Positions 30,611-40,705 of a stretch of 60,293 nucleotides of DNA are shown piece by piece; the stretch's first letter is position 1, and each line of letters starts with the position of its first letter. The stretch is from an uncultured Verrucomicrobiales bacterium (lineage in GTDB: Bacteria; Verrucomicrobiota; Verrucomicrobiia; Verrucomicrobiales; Akkermansiaceae). The translations under genes and the position numbers were made by a program. The notes beneath the pieces are model-generated. The model made no database searches and was not told the DNA's origin. It worked only from the letters and a program-made list of their open reading frames with translations. Location of the stretch: assembly GCA_949373085.1 (NCBI GenBank), contig CASICJ010000026.1, positions 1 to 60,293 of the forward strand, written 5' to 3'.

Positions 30611-32977
30611 ATGAAAATATTATCGCTTCTCCCAACGATACTATCGGCCCTCTCATTGATGGCAGGAGTTTCCATTGCAGAAGGAGATACAAAGCAAGTG
30701 GCCGAGATCGAATTTCAGCGAAAGATTGAGCCCTTTCTCCAAGACTATTGTTACGACTGCCACGGCGATGGCGCAAAGAAGGGTGACTTCGTCCTTGATA
30801 ATTTCAAGAGCACTGCTGAGCTCCTTCAAAGTCAGCAAGTCTGGCTTCGAATTTGGGAAAACCTTCGCACCCAAATCATGCCTCCCGCCAAAGAGGAATT
30901 TCAACCATCCGTTAAAGAACGGAAGGAAATGATCGCCTGGATTGAGCAAAAGATCTTTGCCCTCGACCCAAAAAACCCAGATCCAGGCCGCGTTACCATC
31001 CGAAGAATGAACCGACAGGAATATCGGAATACTATCGCGGACGTCGTTGGTGTGAATTTCAATACGACTGATAACTTTCCACCCGATGACACAGGCTTTG
31101 GCTTTGACACTATCGGTGACGTTCTCACGATTTCACCGCTCTTAATGGAAAAGTATTTCAACGCGGCAGAGGAGATTGCAGAAGCAGCTCTCCCAATTGA
31201 CGCAGGAAAGCCAAAACCAATCATAATTAATGCCGGAGATTTCCGTGACCGCGGAGGCAGACAGACCGCTCGGTTCATGGAGGCGAATGCCGCCCAAACC
31301 GTTACCGCAAAACAAATCATTGATACCAGTGCTCAATATTCTCTAGAAGTTGCCTATACTGTCAAAAGCGAAGGTGGACAGCCGAAAGGGCAATCTGCCA
31401 GATTCCAGATGCTCATCGATGGGAAAAAGGTGCTAGAGATCGACTTCAACTCGGACACTTCACGCAAAAGTCGTTTCCTCCAGAATTTTGATCTCACAAA
31501 AGGTGATCATCGTTTTGAGTTCGTCGTCATTCCTAGAGAAAATGGTGAAGGGAACGGAACCTCTGGAATCCAGATTGATCGGTTCCAGCTGAGACGCCTT
31601 GGCTCGGATGGCAACTGGAATCTTTATCCAGAAAGCTTTCAGCGAATCTTTATCGATGGCCTACCTCCAGCTGGAGAAAAGGAACAAGCTACCTACATGC
31701 GGAAGATCGTAGAAAACTTTGCCTTCCGCGCCTTCCGACGCCCGCCGCAAAAAAAGCTGGTTGAGCAAATTACAAACCTCGCGCTTTCTAAAAGCGAAGA
31801 GGGAAAATTCTCGGATGGCGTCCGTCTGGCAGTAATAGCAACCCTAAGCTCCCCTAGTTTTCTTTTCCGCCGTGAAACCCAATCTGAGCCAGACAATCCC
31901 GGCAAGGTTGTCTTGCTCGATGAGTATGCGCTGGCTTCCCGCCTTTCCTACTTCCTCTGGAGTTCCGCTCCAGACACGATCTTGCTAAATCTCGTCACCA
32001 AAAAGCAGCTACGGAAAAACCTTCGGGAACAAGTAGACCGTATGCTCGCTGACAAAAAATCAGATCGGATGGTCGAAAATTTTGTCGGTCAATGGCTTCA
32101 GGCGCGCGACTTACAAGAACTCAATATTGATACCCGCCGAATTCTACGGCAACGGGACCGCCGGAAAGCTAATCGGATTTTCAACCAAGGGACGAGGCGA
32201 GACATGAAACAAGAAACGGAAGAATTTTTCCGCTACGTCCTTTTGAAAAATCGACCTATTTTAGAGCTTCTCAATGGCAATTATTCTTTTCTAAACGAAA
32301 ACCTCGCTAATTTTTACGGAGTCTCCGGTGTAAGGGGTAATGATTTTCGGAAAGTTAAATTCGATGAACATATTAAGGGGCGAGGTGGTATTCTTGGCCA
32401 AGGAACCTTTTTAATTGTGACCTCACAGTCCACCCGCACCTCTCCAGTTAAACGTGGGCTCTTCGTCCTTGATAACATCTTAGGCACACCCGCCCCGCCA
32501 GCCCCGCCCGATGTTCCTGATCTGGAAGAAGCTTCGGATCATCCGGACGCACCGTTTACAATGCGTCAGATAATGGAAATTCACCGAGAAAAACCACTTT
32601 GTTCCTCATGTCACGAGCGCATGGACCCGATCGGTCTCGCTCTCGAAAACTTCAATGCCCTCGGCCAGTGGCGAGACAAGGAGGACGAAGAGGAAATCGA
32701 TAGTGCGGGCAAACTCATCACCGGAGAAAATTTCTCGAATATTATGGAACTCAAAACGATCCTCGCCAGTTCCCGTAAACAAGATTTCTATCGCTGCCTC
32801 AGTGAAAAAATACTGACATATGCACTCGGTCGAGGGGTTGAATACTACGACGCTCCTGCAATCGATACCATCATGGCACAGCTCCTAAGAAATGGTGGCG
32901 GAATGAAGGATCTCATTTATGCCGTCATCGAAAGCGTGCCGTTCCAGAAGCGGCGTGGAGACGGTAGCAATTTTTAA
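30611..32977 (+). CDS. DUF1592 family exported c-type haem protein (paralogue 1)
   Basis: The 788-residue product has a signal peptide (about residues 1-23) and a Planctomycete-type cytochrome motif CYDCH at residues 47-51. DUF1587 follows ([17 protein letters not shown], about 134-150), then a carbohydrate-binding-like beta region (about 215-325), DUF1595 ([10 protein letters not shown]), DUF1592 ([16 protein letters not shown]), DUF1588 ([13 protein letters not shown]) and DUF1585 ([16 protein letters not shown]). A second CxxCH (CSSCH) starts at residue 664. The family is highly expanded in Planctomycetes and Verrucomicrobia; its reaction is not known, and electron transfer linked to glycan or amino-compound oxidation is only inferred. 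It precedes a DUF1552 gene by 60 bases on the same strand. Confidence 0.88.
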   Translation: MKILSLLPTILSALSLMAGVSIAEGDTKQVAEIEFQRKIEPFLQDYCYDCHGDGAKKGDFVLDNFKSTAELLQSQQVWLRIWENLRTQIMPPAKEEFQPSVKERKEMIAWIEQKIFALDPKNPDPGRVTIRRMNRQEYRNTIADVVGVNFNTTDNFPPDDTGFGFDTIGDVLTISPLLMEKYFNAAEEIAEAALPIDAGKPKPIIINAGDFRDRGGRQTARFMEANAAQTVTAKQIIDTSAQYSLEVAYTVKSEGGQPKGQSARFQMLIDGKKVLEIDFNSDTSRKSRFLQNFDLTKGDHRFEFVVIPRENGEGNGTSGIQIDRFQLRRLGSDGNWNLYPESFQRIFIDGLPPAGEKEQATYMRKIVENFAFRAFRRPPQKKLVEQITNLALSKSEEGKFSDGVRLAVIATLSSPSFLFRRETQSEPDNPGKVVLLDEYALASRLSYFLWSSAPDTILLNLVTKKQLRKNLREQVDRMLADKKSDRMVENFVGQWLQARDLQELNIDTRRILRQRDRRKANRIFNQGTRRDMKQETEEFFRYVLLKNRPILELLNGNYSFLNENLANFYGVSGVRGNDFRKVKFDEHIKGRGGILGQGTFLIVTSQSTRTSPVKRGLFVLDNILGTPAPPAPPDVPDLEEASDHPDAPFTMRQIMEIHREKPLCSSCHERMDPIGLALENFNALGQWRDKEDEEEIDSAGKLITGENFSNIMELKTILASSRKQDFYRCLSEKILTYALGRGVEYYDAPAIDTIMAQLLRNGGGMKDLIYAVIESVPFQKRRGDGSNF

Positions 32978-33037
32978 CTGGCCATCTAGTAGAGCTCACG
33001 TAATTCTTTCATCCTCTTTTTCCCAGTAATCAGTCCC

Positions 33038-34402
33038 ATGAACAAACCTTCGATTAACCTTGGGCGGCGTGCATTTCTCCGCGGCCTTGGTGCCAGCGTA
33101 GCCCTTCCTTCCTTCCGATCTCTTGGTGCCGAAACTAATGCAGTTGCCACAGCACGAGGCGTTACCGCGACCGGAGCACCATTGCGCATGGCATATCTCT
33201 ACGTTCCAAATGGCGTCATTATGGACAAGTGGCGCCCTGAAGGAACAGGTTCGGATTTCAAACTTAATGAATCGATGAAGTCCCTCGATGACTTCAAAAA
33301 TGACCTGCAAATTGTCAAAGGGCTAGAGCAAGCCAACGGCTGGGCCGGAGCCGATGGTGCCGGTGATCACGCTCGCGGCGGGGCAACGTTCCTCACCGGC
33401 GCGCGACCACGGAAAACCGCAGGTTCGGATATCCGTCTTGGAGTTTCAGTCGACCAAATGGCAGCGAACTACATTGGTTCTGAAACCCGGCTCCCCTCAC
33501 TCGAGCTATCCTGCGACGCAGTACGCAAGTCAGGAAATTGTGACTCCGGCTATTCTTGCGCTTATCAATATAATCTGTCCTGGCGTTCCTCAACCCAACC
33601 CATGACTCCAGAGTCCAATCCCCGCCTCGTTTTCGAACGATTATTCGGGGGAGGTACGAACGCAGAGCGTCAAAAGGGCCTTGCGAAACGCCGCGTCGAG
33701 AAGCGGTCTATTCTTGATATTGTGATGGACGACGCTAAATCGATGAGTAACGAACTGGGCCGAAACGACCGCAATAAACTTGATGAGTATATGGCCGGCG
33801 TCCGTGAGATTGAGCGACGTATCGAAAAATCCGAGAGCTTTGGTCCTCGCCCAAAGCCAGGGGTCGATGCTCCCGAAGAAGGAGTTCCACGCGAATATCA
33901 GGAACACATTCGTTTGCTCTTCGACATGTTACTTTTGGCCTTCAAGACTGATCAAACCCGTATTTCCTCTTTCCTACTCGCTCACGATGGAAGCAACCGA
34001 AGCTTTTCAAACCTCGGCTTCAACGAAGGTCATCACAGTCTCTCGCATCACCGTCGGGCTCAGGACAAAATGGATAAAATTGCCAAGATCGATAGTTTTT
34101 ATACCCAGCAGTTGGCCTATTTCCTGAAACAAATGAAGTCCACCGAGGATATCGATGGCAACACCCTCCTTCATAACTCTATGATTGTTTGGGGAAGTGG
34201 TATCTCCAATGCCGATCGGCATACCCACGATGACCTTCCGATCATTTTGGCAGGCAATGCCGGGGGCAAATTCCAGCCGGGCCGACATGTCGAAATTCCC
34301 AATAACACTCCACTCAACAATCTCTACATGAGGATACTGAAAGAAGCTGGTGCTACAGTCGATCGTATTGGAGATTCGAGCGATCTACTCACACAGGTCT
34401 AG
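33038..34402 (+). CDS. DUF1552 family protein with Tat-like signal (paralogue 1)
   Basis: The 454-residue product begins with a twin-arginine-like signal (LGRRAFLRGLGASVALPS, residues 8-25), suggesting folded export. The DUF1552 body includes PNGVIMDKWRPEG, GDHARGGATFLTGARP, a QMAANYIGSETRLPSLEL segment, and the C-terminal SGISNADRHTHDDLPIILAG. The fold and role are not established in public knowledge known to me; it nearly always accompanies DUF1592 genes in PVC genomes, so a shared function is likely. It follows the DUF1592 gene and is convergent with paralogue 2 (six bases between stop codons). Confidence 0.85.
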   Translation: MNKPSINLGRRAFLRGLGASVALPSFRSLGAETNAVATARGVTATGAPLRMAYLYVPNGVIMDKWRPEGTGSDFKLNESMKSLDDFKNDLQIVKGLEQANGWAGADGAGDHARGGATFLTGARPRKTAGSDIRLGVSVDQMAANYIGSETRLPSLELSCDAVRKSGNCDSGYSCAYQYNLSWRSSTQPMTPESNPRLVFERLFGGGTNAERQKGLAKRRVEKRSILDIVMDDAKSMSNELGRNDRNKLDEYMAGVREIERRIEKSESFGPRPKPGVDAPEEGVPREYQEHIRLLFDMLLLAFKTDQTRISSFLLAHDGSNRSFSNLGFNEGHHSLSHHRRAQDKMDKIAKIDSFYTQQLAYFLKQMKSTEDIDGNTLLHNSMIVWGSGISNADRHTHDDLPIILAGNAGGKFQPGRHVEIPNNTPLNNLYMRILKEAGATVDRIGDSSDLLTQV

Positions 34403-34408
34403 TAGAAT

Positions 34409-36712
34409 CTATCCTCCCCTTCGCTTCTGGAAGGGCACGCTCTCGATGATCGTAACGACCAGATCTCTAAGAGTTCCGCTCCCCTTGTTGAGGTTCCCGA
34501 CCAAAGCATCGATTGTCACTGCATCAAAATACTTCGGCCCCCGCCCGATAGCGTAAGTTAGGATTTTCTCGCTGAGACAGCGGTAAAAGTCATCCCGCCG
34601 CTCATCGGCCAGCACCTTCTTAAGTGCAGCTATATCACTAAACTTTTCGCCCGTGATCAGCACACCCGAAGAATCAATTGGCTGACCTGATTCCTCGCTT
34701 CTGAATTGCCCGATCGCATTAAAGTTTTCGAGGCCCAAACCGATCGGGTCCATTCGCTTATGGCAACTTGCACAAAGTGTTTTTTCCCGATGAACTTCCA
34801 TCATCTGCCGCATTGTAAGCAGCTTACCCTTATGTTCTGAAACCTCTTCCAGCTCCGGGACATCAGGCGGCGCTGGGGGTGAAGGAGTCCCTAAAAGGTT
34901 ATCTAACACAAAAAGTCCGCGTTTTACCGGGGAAGTACGAGTCGGATTAGATGTCACAAGCAGAAAAGTACCCTGACCTAAAATGCCCCCGCGCTGAGGG
35001 TGTTCGTGTAAATCAACGAGTCGATGCTCTAAACCAAGCACCCCAGAAATATCATAAAATTCCGCAAGCCTTTCGTTCAAAAAACTATAACGCGCAGAAA
35101 TCAACTCCTTGATTGGTCGATTATTTTTAAGAATAAACTCAAAAAAAAGCTCTGATTCCTCCTTCATATCACTTCGAACTCGCCCATTAAAAATCCGATC
35201 CGCTTCACGCTGATCCTTAACCCCCACTACCCGTTTGGCATCAATTGAGATATTTTCGACATCCCTTGCCTGCAACCATTGCCCTACAAAATTGTTCACG
35301 AACCGACGAGACTTTGAACTTGCGATCATCCGATCAATTTGAACCCCAAGATTATTACGAAGTTGGTTTTTGAAGGCTAGACTTAGTAACTCGTCATCAG
35401 GAACTGAACTCCAAAGAAAGAAGGAAAGTCGAGCCGCAAGAGCATACTCATCCAACATTACCGATTTTCCGCTGTTGTTGGGTTCCGGTTGTATCTCCGC
35501 GCGAAACAAAAAACGTGGCGAGGCTAATACAGCCGTCATGGCATGTTTAATTCCATCCTCAAAACTTCGACCAGGCGATTGATCCACCTGCATCGCCATT
35601 TCCACAAGACGGGCTACGGTACTCCTATCAAGGGGACGCCTAAATGCTCGACTCACAAAACTTCGCATAATTTTGCGGGCATACAATTCTCGCTCACGCA
35701 TCTTTTCAGGAGCTGGCCCATCGACCATAATCATACTGTATCCTTTTGGATATTCTTTATAACTTCCATTAAGTGGTCCTCGGATCGTGACCCCTTTTAG
35801 CACGACAGACTGTTCGCCTTGTCCTTCACCAGGAGAATTTTTCGGTCTTATCCTTACTTCAACGGTATTGCTGCCCTTCATCAAGTCCGCTTGTCCACCT
35901 ATCTTAATCGTATCACGTTGATCCCAGCCCACGGTCCGCTCCGCAATTTTTTTACCATTCATCCAAAGCTCCAGTCGGGCCCTTTGATTAGTCAAACCAC
36001 GAATCGCATAATCAAGAGTAACCTGATAAATCCCCTTCACAGGAGCATCACCTTTCAAATAGACTTTCTGCTCCTCCTTAAATTTTATCCAATCTGCCTG
36101 GTGGACTTCATCTCCATCCTCCCGAAACCGACTTCCTTCAAAAAACCGAACTGGAGTCTGTAGGACAGTCCCCTTGGGAAGAGCTTTTTCGGCAACTGTC
36201 GAAGCCGCCTCCAAATACTTTTCCATATGAAGCGGCGAAATCGATAAAACATCCCCGATGGTATCGAATCCGTATCCCGTGTCGTCTGCCGGAAAATTTT
36301 CCCAAGTTTCATAATCTACACCGAGCAAATCCTTAATGGCGTAGTAATATTCCACTCGATTCAACCGACGAATCGTTACCCTCCCCGGATCTGGATTATT
36401 AGGATCCAGTTTAAACACTCGCTTTTCGATCCATCCCATGAGCTGGCGCTTCTCCGCGAGATCAGGTTGATCCTTTTTGGGCGGGGGCATAATTTGAGAG
36501 CGCACATTTCGCCAAACCGCTAGCCAGTGATCAATATCGTCGAGATGCCCCGAAAGGTCATCATATTCGTCCATCGTAAAATCCCCTTTTGATGCACCAT
36601 CACCATGGCAGTCGAAGCAATAATCCTTTAAGAGCGGCTTGATCTCATTCTCAAATGTCACATCACCAGTAGCCAAAATCGGCGTAAGAAGGATGGATAG
36701 AAATTGCTTCAT
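34409..36712 (-). CDS. DUF1592 family exported c-type haem protein (paralogue 2)
   Basis: The 767-residue product has a signal peptide (MKQFLSILLTPILATG) and CFDCH near residue 32. DUF1587 follows (RRLNRVEYYYAIKDLLG), then DUF1595 (FVSRAFRRPLDRS), DUF1592 (DEYALAARLSFFLWSS), DUF1588 ([15 protein letters not shown]) and a second CxxCH (CASCH) before DUF1585 ([16 protein letters not shown]). It is strikingly similar to the plus-strand gene at 30611, even in the unusual [18 protein letters not shown] segment and the ending [10 protein letters not shown]. The two form an inverted pair around the DUF1552 gene, suggesting duplication. No DUF1552 gene adjoins it on its own strand. Confidence 0.87.
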   Translation of the reverse strand: MKQFLSILLTPILATGDVTFENEIKPLLKDYCFDCHGDGASKGDFTMDEYDDLSGHLDDIDHWLAVWRNVRSQIMPPPKKDQPDLAEKRQLMGWIEKRVFKLDPNNPDPGRVTIRRLNRVEYYYAIKDLLGVDYETWENFPADDTGYGFDTIGDVLSISPLHMEKYLEAASTVAEKALPKGTVLQTPVRFFEGSRFREDGDEVHQADWIKFKEEQKVYLKGDAPVKGIYQVTLDYAIRGLTNQRARLELWMNGKKIAERTVGWDQRDTIKIGGQADLMKGSNTVEVRIRPKNSPGEGQGEQSVVLKGVTIRGPLNGSYKEYPKGYSMIMVDGPAPEKMRERELYARKIMRSFVSRAFRRPLDRSTVARLVEMAMQVDQSPGRSFEDGIKHAMTAVLASPRFLFRAEIQPEPNNSGKSVMLDEYALAARLSFFLWSSVPDDELLSLAFKNQLRNNLGVQIDRMIASSKSRRFVNNFVGQWLQARDVENISIDAKRVVGVKDQREADRIFNGRVRSDMKEESELFFEFILKNNRPIKELISARYSFLNERLAEFYDISGVLGLEHRLVDLHEHPQRGGILGQGTFLLVTSNPTRTSPVKRGLFVLDNLLGTPSPPAPPDVPELEEVSEHKGKLLTMRQMMEVHREKTLCASCHKRMDPIGLGLENFNAIGQFRSEESGQPIDSSGVLITGEKFSDIAALKKVLADERRDDFYRCLSEKILTYAIGRGPKYFDAVTIDALVGNLNKGSGTLRDLVVTIIESVPFQKRRGG

Positions 36713-36890
36713 CGTGCAATATAATACATATTAAAAGGATGTTTTCTAATTCGTAATCCAAAAAAGATCTTTATCGTTCTGGAATAGTAACCCTTATTTT
36801 TCTCACAACCGATTAGTGGGTATTTTAATTCAGTTTTTTGAACCGTCGATGATGGTAACATACCTCTCTAATTACCGAAAGGATCAGCGT

Positions 36891-39392
36891 TCAGCGAGAC
36901 CTGAAAATATCACTCAGCAACGATTCCTCAACTAGGCTACCGAGACCGTTACCCTTCCCCTTAAGGCGCTCCTGAATATCGCTTATGGAGTAAGCATCAG
37001 CAAGCTCCATGTGGCGACCGGTCGCGTAAGTGAGGACGGTGGTAATTAAATGTTTTGTGAAAACCTCGGACCGGGTTGACACCAAGATATCTCGAAGCTC
37101 CCGAAAACCCTTAAACTCTTCACCCGAGGGAATTTCGCCGGAAGAATCGACCTTTAATTTGGGTGCTTTCTTTACAAAAAGTGGCTTCCCTGAACTTGGA
37201 TAGTGGGTGCGCCATCTTCCGAGTTCGTCAAAGGTCTCAAGCCCGAAACCAAGCGGGTCGATCTTACGATGGCACTCCGCACAGGTTTCCGATTCTCGAT
37301 GCTTCTCAAGACGCTCGCGCAAAGTAGTCGCCCCTCTAATGTCGGGCTCGATAGGCGGAACTTCGTCCGGCGGAGAAGGTGGCACCACACCCAGAATATT
37401 CTCCGACACAAAGACGCCTCGGGTTACAGGGGAAGTGTCGACACCATTGGCGCTCACAGTGAGGACAGCTGCCATCCCAAGAACCCCCCCCCTGCGATCT
37501 TTTTCATCAAGCTCTACACGTCTAAATCCATCCTTGAGCCGCAGCGTCTTCGCTTCGGGCAACCGGTATAAAGCTGCCAGGTGCTTATCAACGAAGGTGA
37601 AATCTGCATCCAACAAGCTACCTACTGCCACGTTCTTCTCCAGCAGATACGCAAAAAAGTGTCGGACTTCCCCCTTCATCGATACCGGCCATTTTTCCGA
37701 ATAATATCGACGTGCCCTTTCTCTTGGCGGAGGCATCCCACCCAAATCGCGAAGATTGAGCCAGGAGTCTAAAAAACCGTTTACAAATCCCTTCGAGCGA
37801 TCGTCCTTTAGGAGACGTTTTACTTGCTTTCGGAGAACTTCTTCTTCTGTCAATTCACCAGAAACCGCCAGCCTCAACAATTCCTCGTCTGGCGGACCCG
37901 CCCAAAGCGCATAAGAAAGTCTCGAGGCCAAATCGAATGGCTTCAATACTTGGTCATTTTCCGGTGTGATCTCGCTAAGATAAAAGAATGACGGCGAGCA
38001 AAGAATCAACTTTAAGGTATCCAGTGCAGCTTGACGCGGCTCCGCCCTTTCATCGATTCGCTTACCATAGAAATCATGAATTCGCCTTCGGTCAGATTCA
38101 TTGAGAGGCCTACGAAATGCCTTCTCCGCAAAACGATTTAATTGTTCGAGAGCTTTTTCATTCTTAAATCCTTCTTTCCCGAAAATCGCGATCTCCTCCA
38201 GAGTCCCATTTTCTTCCTTGATTGGCCCACGCACTTTCACCTCTGAAATCCGGATGTGAGGCAACTTTCCTTCTCGCAAAAGAGAGGCACGACTCACCCC
38301 ATTGGAAGGATTCTTAAACTCATGTTTGTAGCGTCTGTTGAGTTCGAGAACTGAACGCCGCGATTCATAAGGGCCATTTGGAAAGATAAACCGCGGCGTC
38401 TGACCCTTCTCAAGCCAGACTCTGAACTTAATCCATTCGGGCTTGTTGTCCGGAACAACCGCAGTTGCAAGGATAGGCTCGATACGCTGGGGATAATGAA
38501 TGTGACCCTTCGTAGCATCGCCCGGAACCACTCCTAGGATGAAGGGTTCGCTCAGATCAATCGCGAAGATCTCGGGATCGTAGTGAGTATCGCGGTGCAT
38601 CCCCTGAACAAGAACCTTGAGATCATAAAGCCCTGAGACCGGGACCCCTTCCAGAAAATCTTCGATATGCCCATAGCTCCCCTGCCGGGTGTCGGTATCT
38701 GGCTGTTCATAAACGCAGAGATATTTATTCTTAAAAACCGCCCGATGGGATCCGGCCAGTTCCTCATACTGTTTAAAGTTATCTGTGAAATGCCAATCTT
38801 TTGCCTTCATCTCTAGCTTGCCGAGACGATTTTCAACCAATCGATGAGCAGCCTGAAAATATTGGTCGAGCAGGAAACCTGATGTCACCAGACTCTCACC
38901 AATCGTATCGATATGTCGGCTAGTCTTCTCCTTGGGAAAATCCGCAGTCAAACCGAGCGTATCGACTCGGCGCCCAAAGAGTCTCTCCAAAGTATTCTCA
39001 TACTCTCGATTCGAGAGCCTTCGCATCACGGTCTTCCCTCCATTACTTGCAAAGCGACCACGGGCTGCCTTAATCTCAGATCTCAAAACTCGCAACACCT
39101 CTAGCCGATCCTCATCTTGAGGTTGGTCTTTTTCTTTTGGAGGCATCTCCTTCAGCGTGACCTGATCGATAATCTCACGCGCCATCACGAGATCTTGAAT
39201 AGTTTCCAAAGGGATCTTCAGGCTCTCAAATTCTCGCTCTCCTTTTTGCGAGGCCGTATCGTGACAGTCGTAACAATAGTTGTGGAGAAAATCGTCCACG
39301 ATTTCACGAGACGAAGCCGCAGCTCCAGCAAAAGACGAGCCCAGCACAAAAAAACTTAGGAATCCAATAATGACTTTTATTTCAGACATCAC
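36891..39392 (-). CDS. DUF1592 family exported c-type haem protein (paralogue 3, divergent)
   Basis: The 833-residue product has a signal peptide (about residues 1-27), CYDCH near residue 40, DUF1587 (RRLSNREYENTLERLFG), DUF1595 (FAEKAFRRPL), DUF1592 (PFDLASRLSYALWAG), DUF1588 (RGGVLGMAAVLTVSANG) and CAECH followed by DUF1585 (VLTYATGRH). It is clearly more distant from paralogues 1 and 2 than they are from each other, with a long inserted middle domain. It is last in an operon led by the DtxR-type regulator and a DUF1552 gene; only three bases separate it from the DUF1552 stop. Confidence 0.86.
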   Translation of the reverse strand: MMSEIKVIIGFLSFFVLGSSFAGAAASSREIVDDFLHNYCYDCHDTASQKGEREFESLKIPLETIQDLVMAREIIDQVTLKEMPPKEKDQPQDEDRLEVLRVLRSEIKAARGRFASNGGKTVMRRLSNREYENTLERLFGRRVDTLGLTADFPKEKTSRHIDTIGESLVTSGFLLDQYFQAAHRLVENRLGKLEMKAKDWHFTDNFKQYEELAGSHRAVFKNKYLCVYEQPDTDTRQGSYGHIEDFLEGVPVSGLYDLKVLVQGMHRDTHYDPEIFAIDLSEPFILGVVPGDATKGHIHYPQRIEPILATAVVPDNKPEWIKFRVWLEKGQTPRFIFPNGPYESRRSVLELNRRYKHEFKNPSNGVSRASLLREGKLPHIRISEVKVRGPIKEENGTLEEIAIFGKEGFKNEKALEQLNRFAEKAFRRPLNESDRRRIHDFYGKRIDERAEPRQAALDTLKLILCSPSFFYLSEITPENDQVLKPFDLASRLSYALWAGPPDEELLRLAVSGELTEEEVLRKQVKRLLKDDRSKGFVNGFLDSWLNLRDLGGMPPPRERARRYYSEKWPVSMKGEVRHFFAYLLEKNVAVGSLLDADFTFVDKHLAALYRLPEAKTLRLKDGFRRVELDEKDRRGGVLGMAAVLTVSANGVDTSPVTRGVFVSENILGVVPPSPPDEVPPIEPDIRGATTLRERLEKHRESETCAECHRKIDPLGFGLETFDELGRWRTHYPSSGKPLFVKKAPKLKVDSSGEIPSGEEFKGFRELRDILVSTRSEVFTKHLITTVLTYATGRHMELADAYSISDIQERLKGKGNGLGSLVEESLLSDIFRSR

Positions 39393-39395
39393 CAG

Positions 39396-40679
39396 CTAAG
39401 AGAATCGACCAGTGCTGTTTCCAAAGGAATCAGTCTCGATACCCATGCGCTGCGCCAAGTCAACGTAGAGATTGCACAGGCGAACTTTGTTGAGGCCCTT
39501 GGACTCGACTTTCTTAAAATCTCCATGCTTGTATCCACCTCCGGCCACAATGACTGGGAGATCAGAATTGGTGTGGGAATTCCCACTGCCGATTCCACTT
39601 CCGAAAAGGACCGAAGTCGAATCGAGAAGAGTCCCTTCACCGTCCTGAATCGATTGAAGACGAGCAAGGAATTTTCCATACTGTTCGATTTGGTAGGTCT
39701 CTAACTTAATCAGGTCGGTAATAGCATCTGCCTTATTACCGTGGTGTGACAGGCTGTGATAGGATTTATCAATCCCAAGATTTTGAGGCAGGAAAGATCC
39801 ACCGATCTCGAGAGTGGCGATCCGGGTCGAATCAGTTTGCAGTGCAAGTGCGATCAATTCGTAAAGGATCGGAAGGTCATCTACCGTATTCTTATTGGAT
39901 GGCTTATAGAGCGGAGCATTAGGTTTTGGATGGTCAGCCCAGCGGCGCCGTAACTCGATACGTTTCTCCACGTCACGAATCGAGGTGAAATATTCGTCAA
40001 GCTTTTCGCGATCCTCAAGATTCACTTTTTTGGAAAGTCCTTTTGCCTCATCATTGACAGCATCAAGAATAGATTTCTGTAGTCTATTCTCACCCTTACG
40101 CTCCAGCCTCCGTTTCGGACTGTCATTAGAAAAAAGACGATCAAAGAGATCGCCAGGGTTTGTAATTGGAGGAACTCGCACCCCCGATCGGGTCCACGAC
40201 AGCTGACATCCCCCGTGAATCCCACCTTCTGATCCAACTGTCAGGGAAGGGAAGCGAGTTTGGTTACCCACTTTTTCAGCAAGATATTGATCAATCGTAA
40301 CATTCCCGTTCTTCCGGTCTCGAGCTTCAGAATGAAGCACCCCGGACAAGAATGAATGAACCGCAAAGTGCCCTCCTCTAATTCCATGATCAAGACCACG
40401 ATAAACAGTCATTTTTTCCCTAAGCGGCTCAAGCGGCTTAAGCAAAATTGTCGATTCATATTCACGGCCTTCAATTGAAGGAAAGAAACTCTTCTGCTGA
40501 AAACCAAGAAGATTTCCAACCGCCACGAAACGCCGTGCGCCAATCCCAGCTCCTTGCGTGGCGTGGACAGTTGCCAGCGAATTAGCAGTCTTTGCTAGTA
40601 ACGAAGACAAACCAGGTAGGGCAAGCGAAGCCCCTGCTGAGGTCAAAAAAAAGCGGCGGCGATTTAAGGAAGATCTCAT
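39396..40679 (-). CDS. DUF1552 family protein with Tat-like signal (paralogue 2)
   Basis: The 427-residue product has a twin-arginine-like start (SSLNRRRFFLTSAGASLALPG, residues 3-23) and the DUF1552 pattern: GNLLGFQQKSFFPS, IRGGHFAVHSFLSGV, the DQYLAEKVGNQTRFPSL segment, and SGIGSGNSHTNSDLPVIVAGG near the C-terminus. It is similar in layout to the protein at 33038 but clearly divergent. It starts 26 bases after the metalloregulator stop and ends three bases before the DUF1592 gene, so the three genes form one transcription unit. The biochemical role is unknown. Confidence 0.85.
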   Translation of the reverse strand: MRSSLNRRRFFLTSAGASLALPGLSSLLAKTANSLATVHATQGAGIGARRFVAVGNLLGFQQKSFFPSIEGREYESTILLKPLEPLREKMTVYRGLDHGIRGGHFAVHSFLSGVLHSEARDRKNGNVTIDQYLAEKVGNQTRFPSLTVGSEGGIHGGCQLSWTRSGVRVPPITNPGDLFDRLFSNDSPKRRLERKGENRLQKSILDAVNDEAKGLSKKVNLEDREKLDEYFTSIRDVEKRIELRRRWADHPKPNAPLYKPSNKNTVDDLPILYELIALALQTDSTRIATLEIGGSFLPQNLGIDKSYHSLSHHGNKADAITDLIKLETYQIEQYGKFLARLQSIQDGEGTLLDSTSVLFGSGIGSGNSHTNSDLPVIVAGGGYKHGDFKKVESKGLNKVRLCNLYVDLAQRMGIETDSFGNSTGRFS

Positions 40680-40705
40680 GGGATTTATAAACTACGGATA
40701 AGAGA

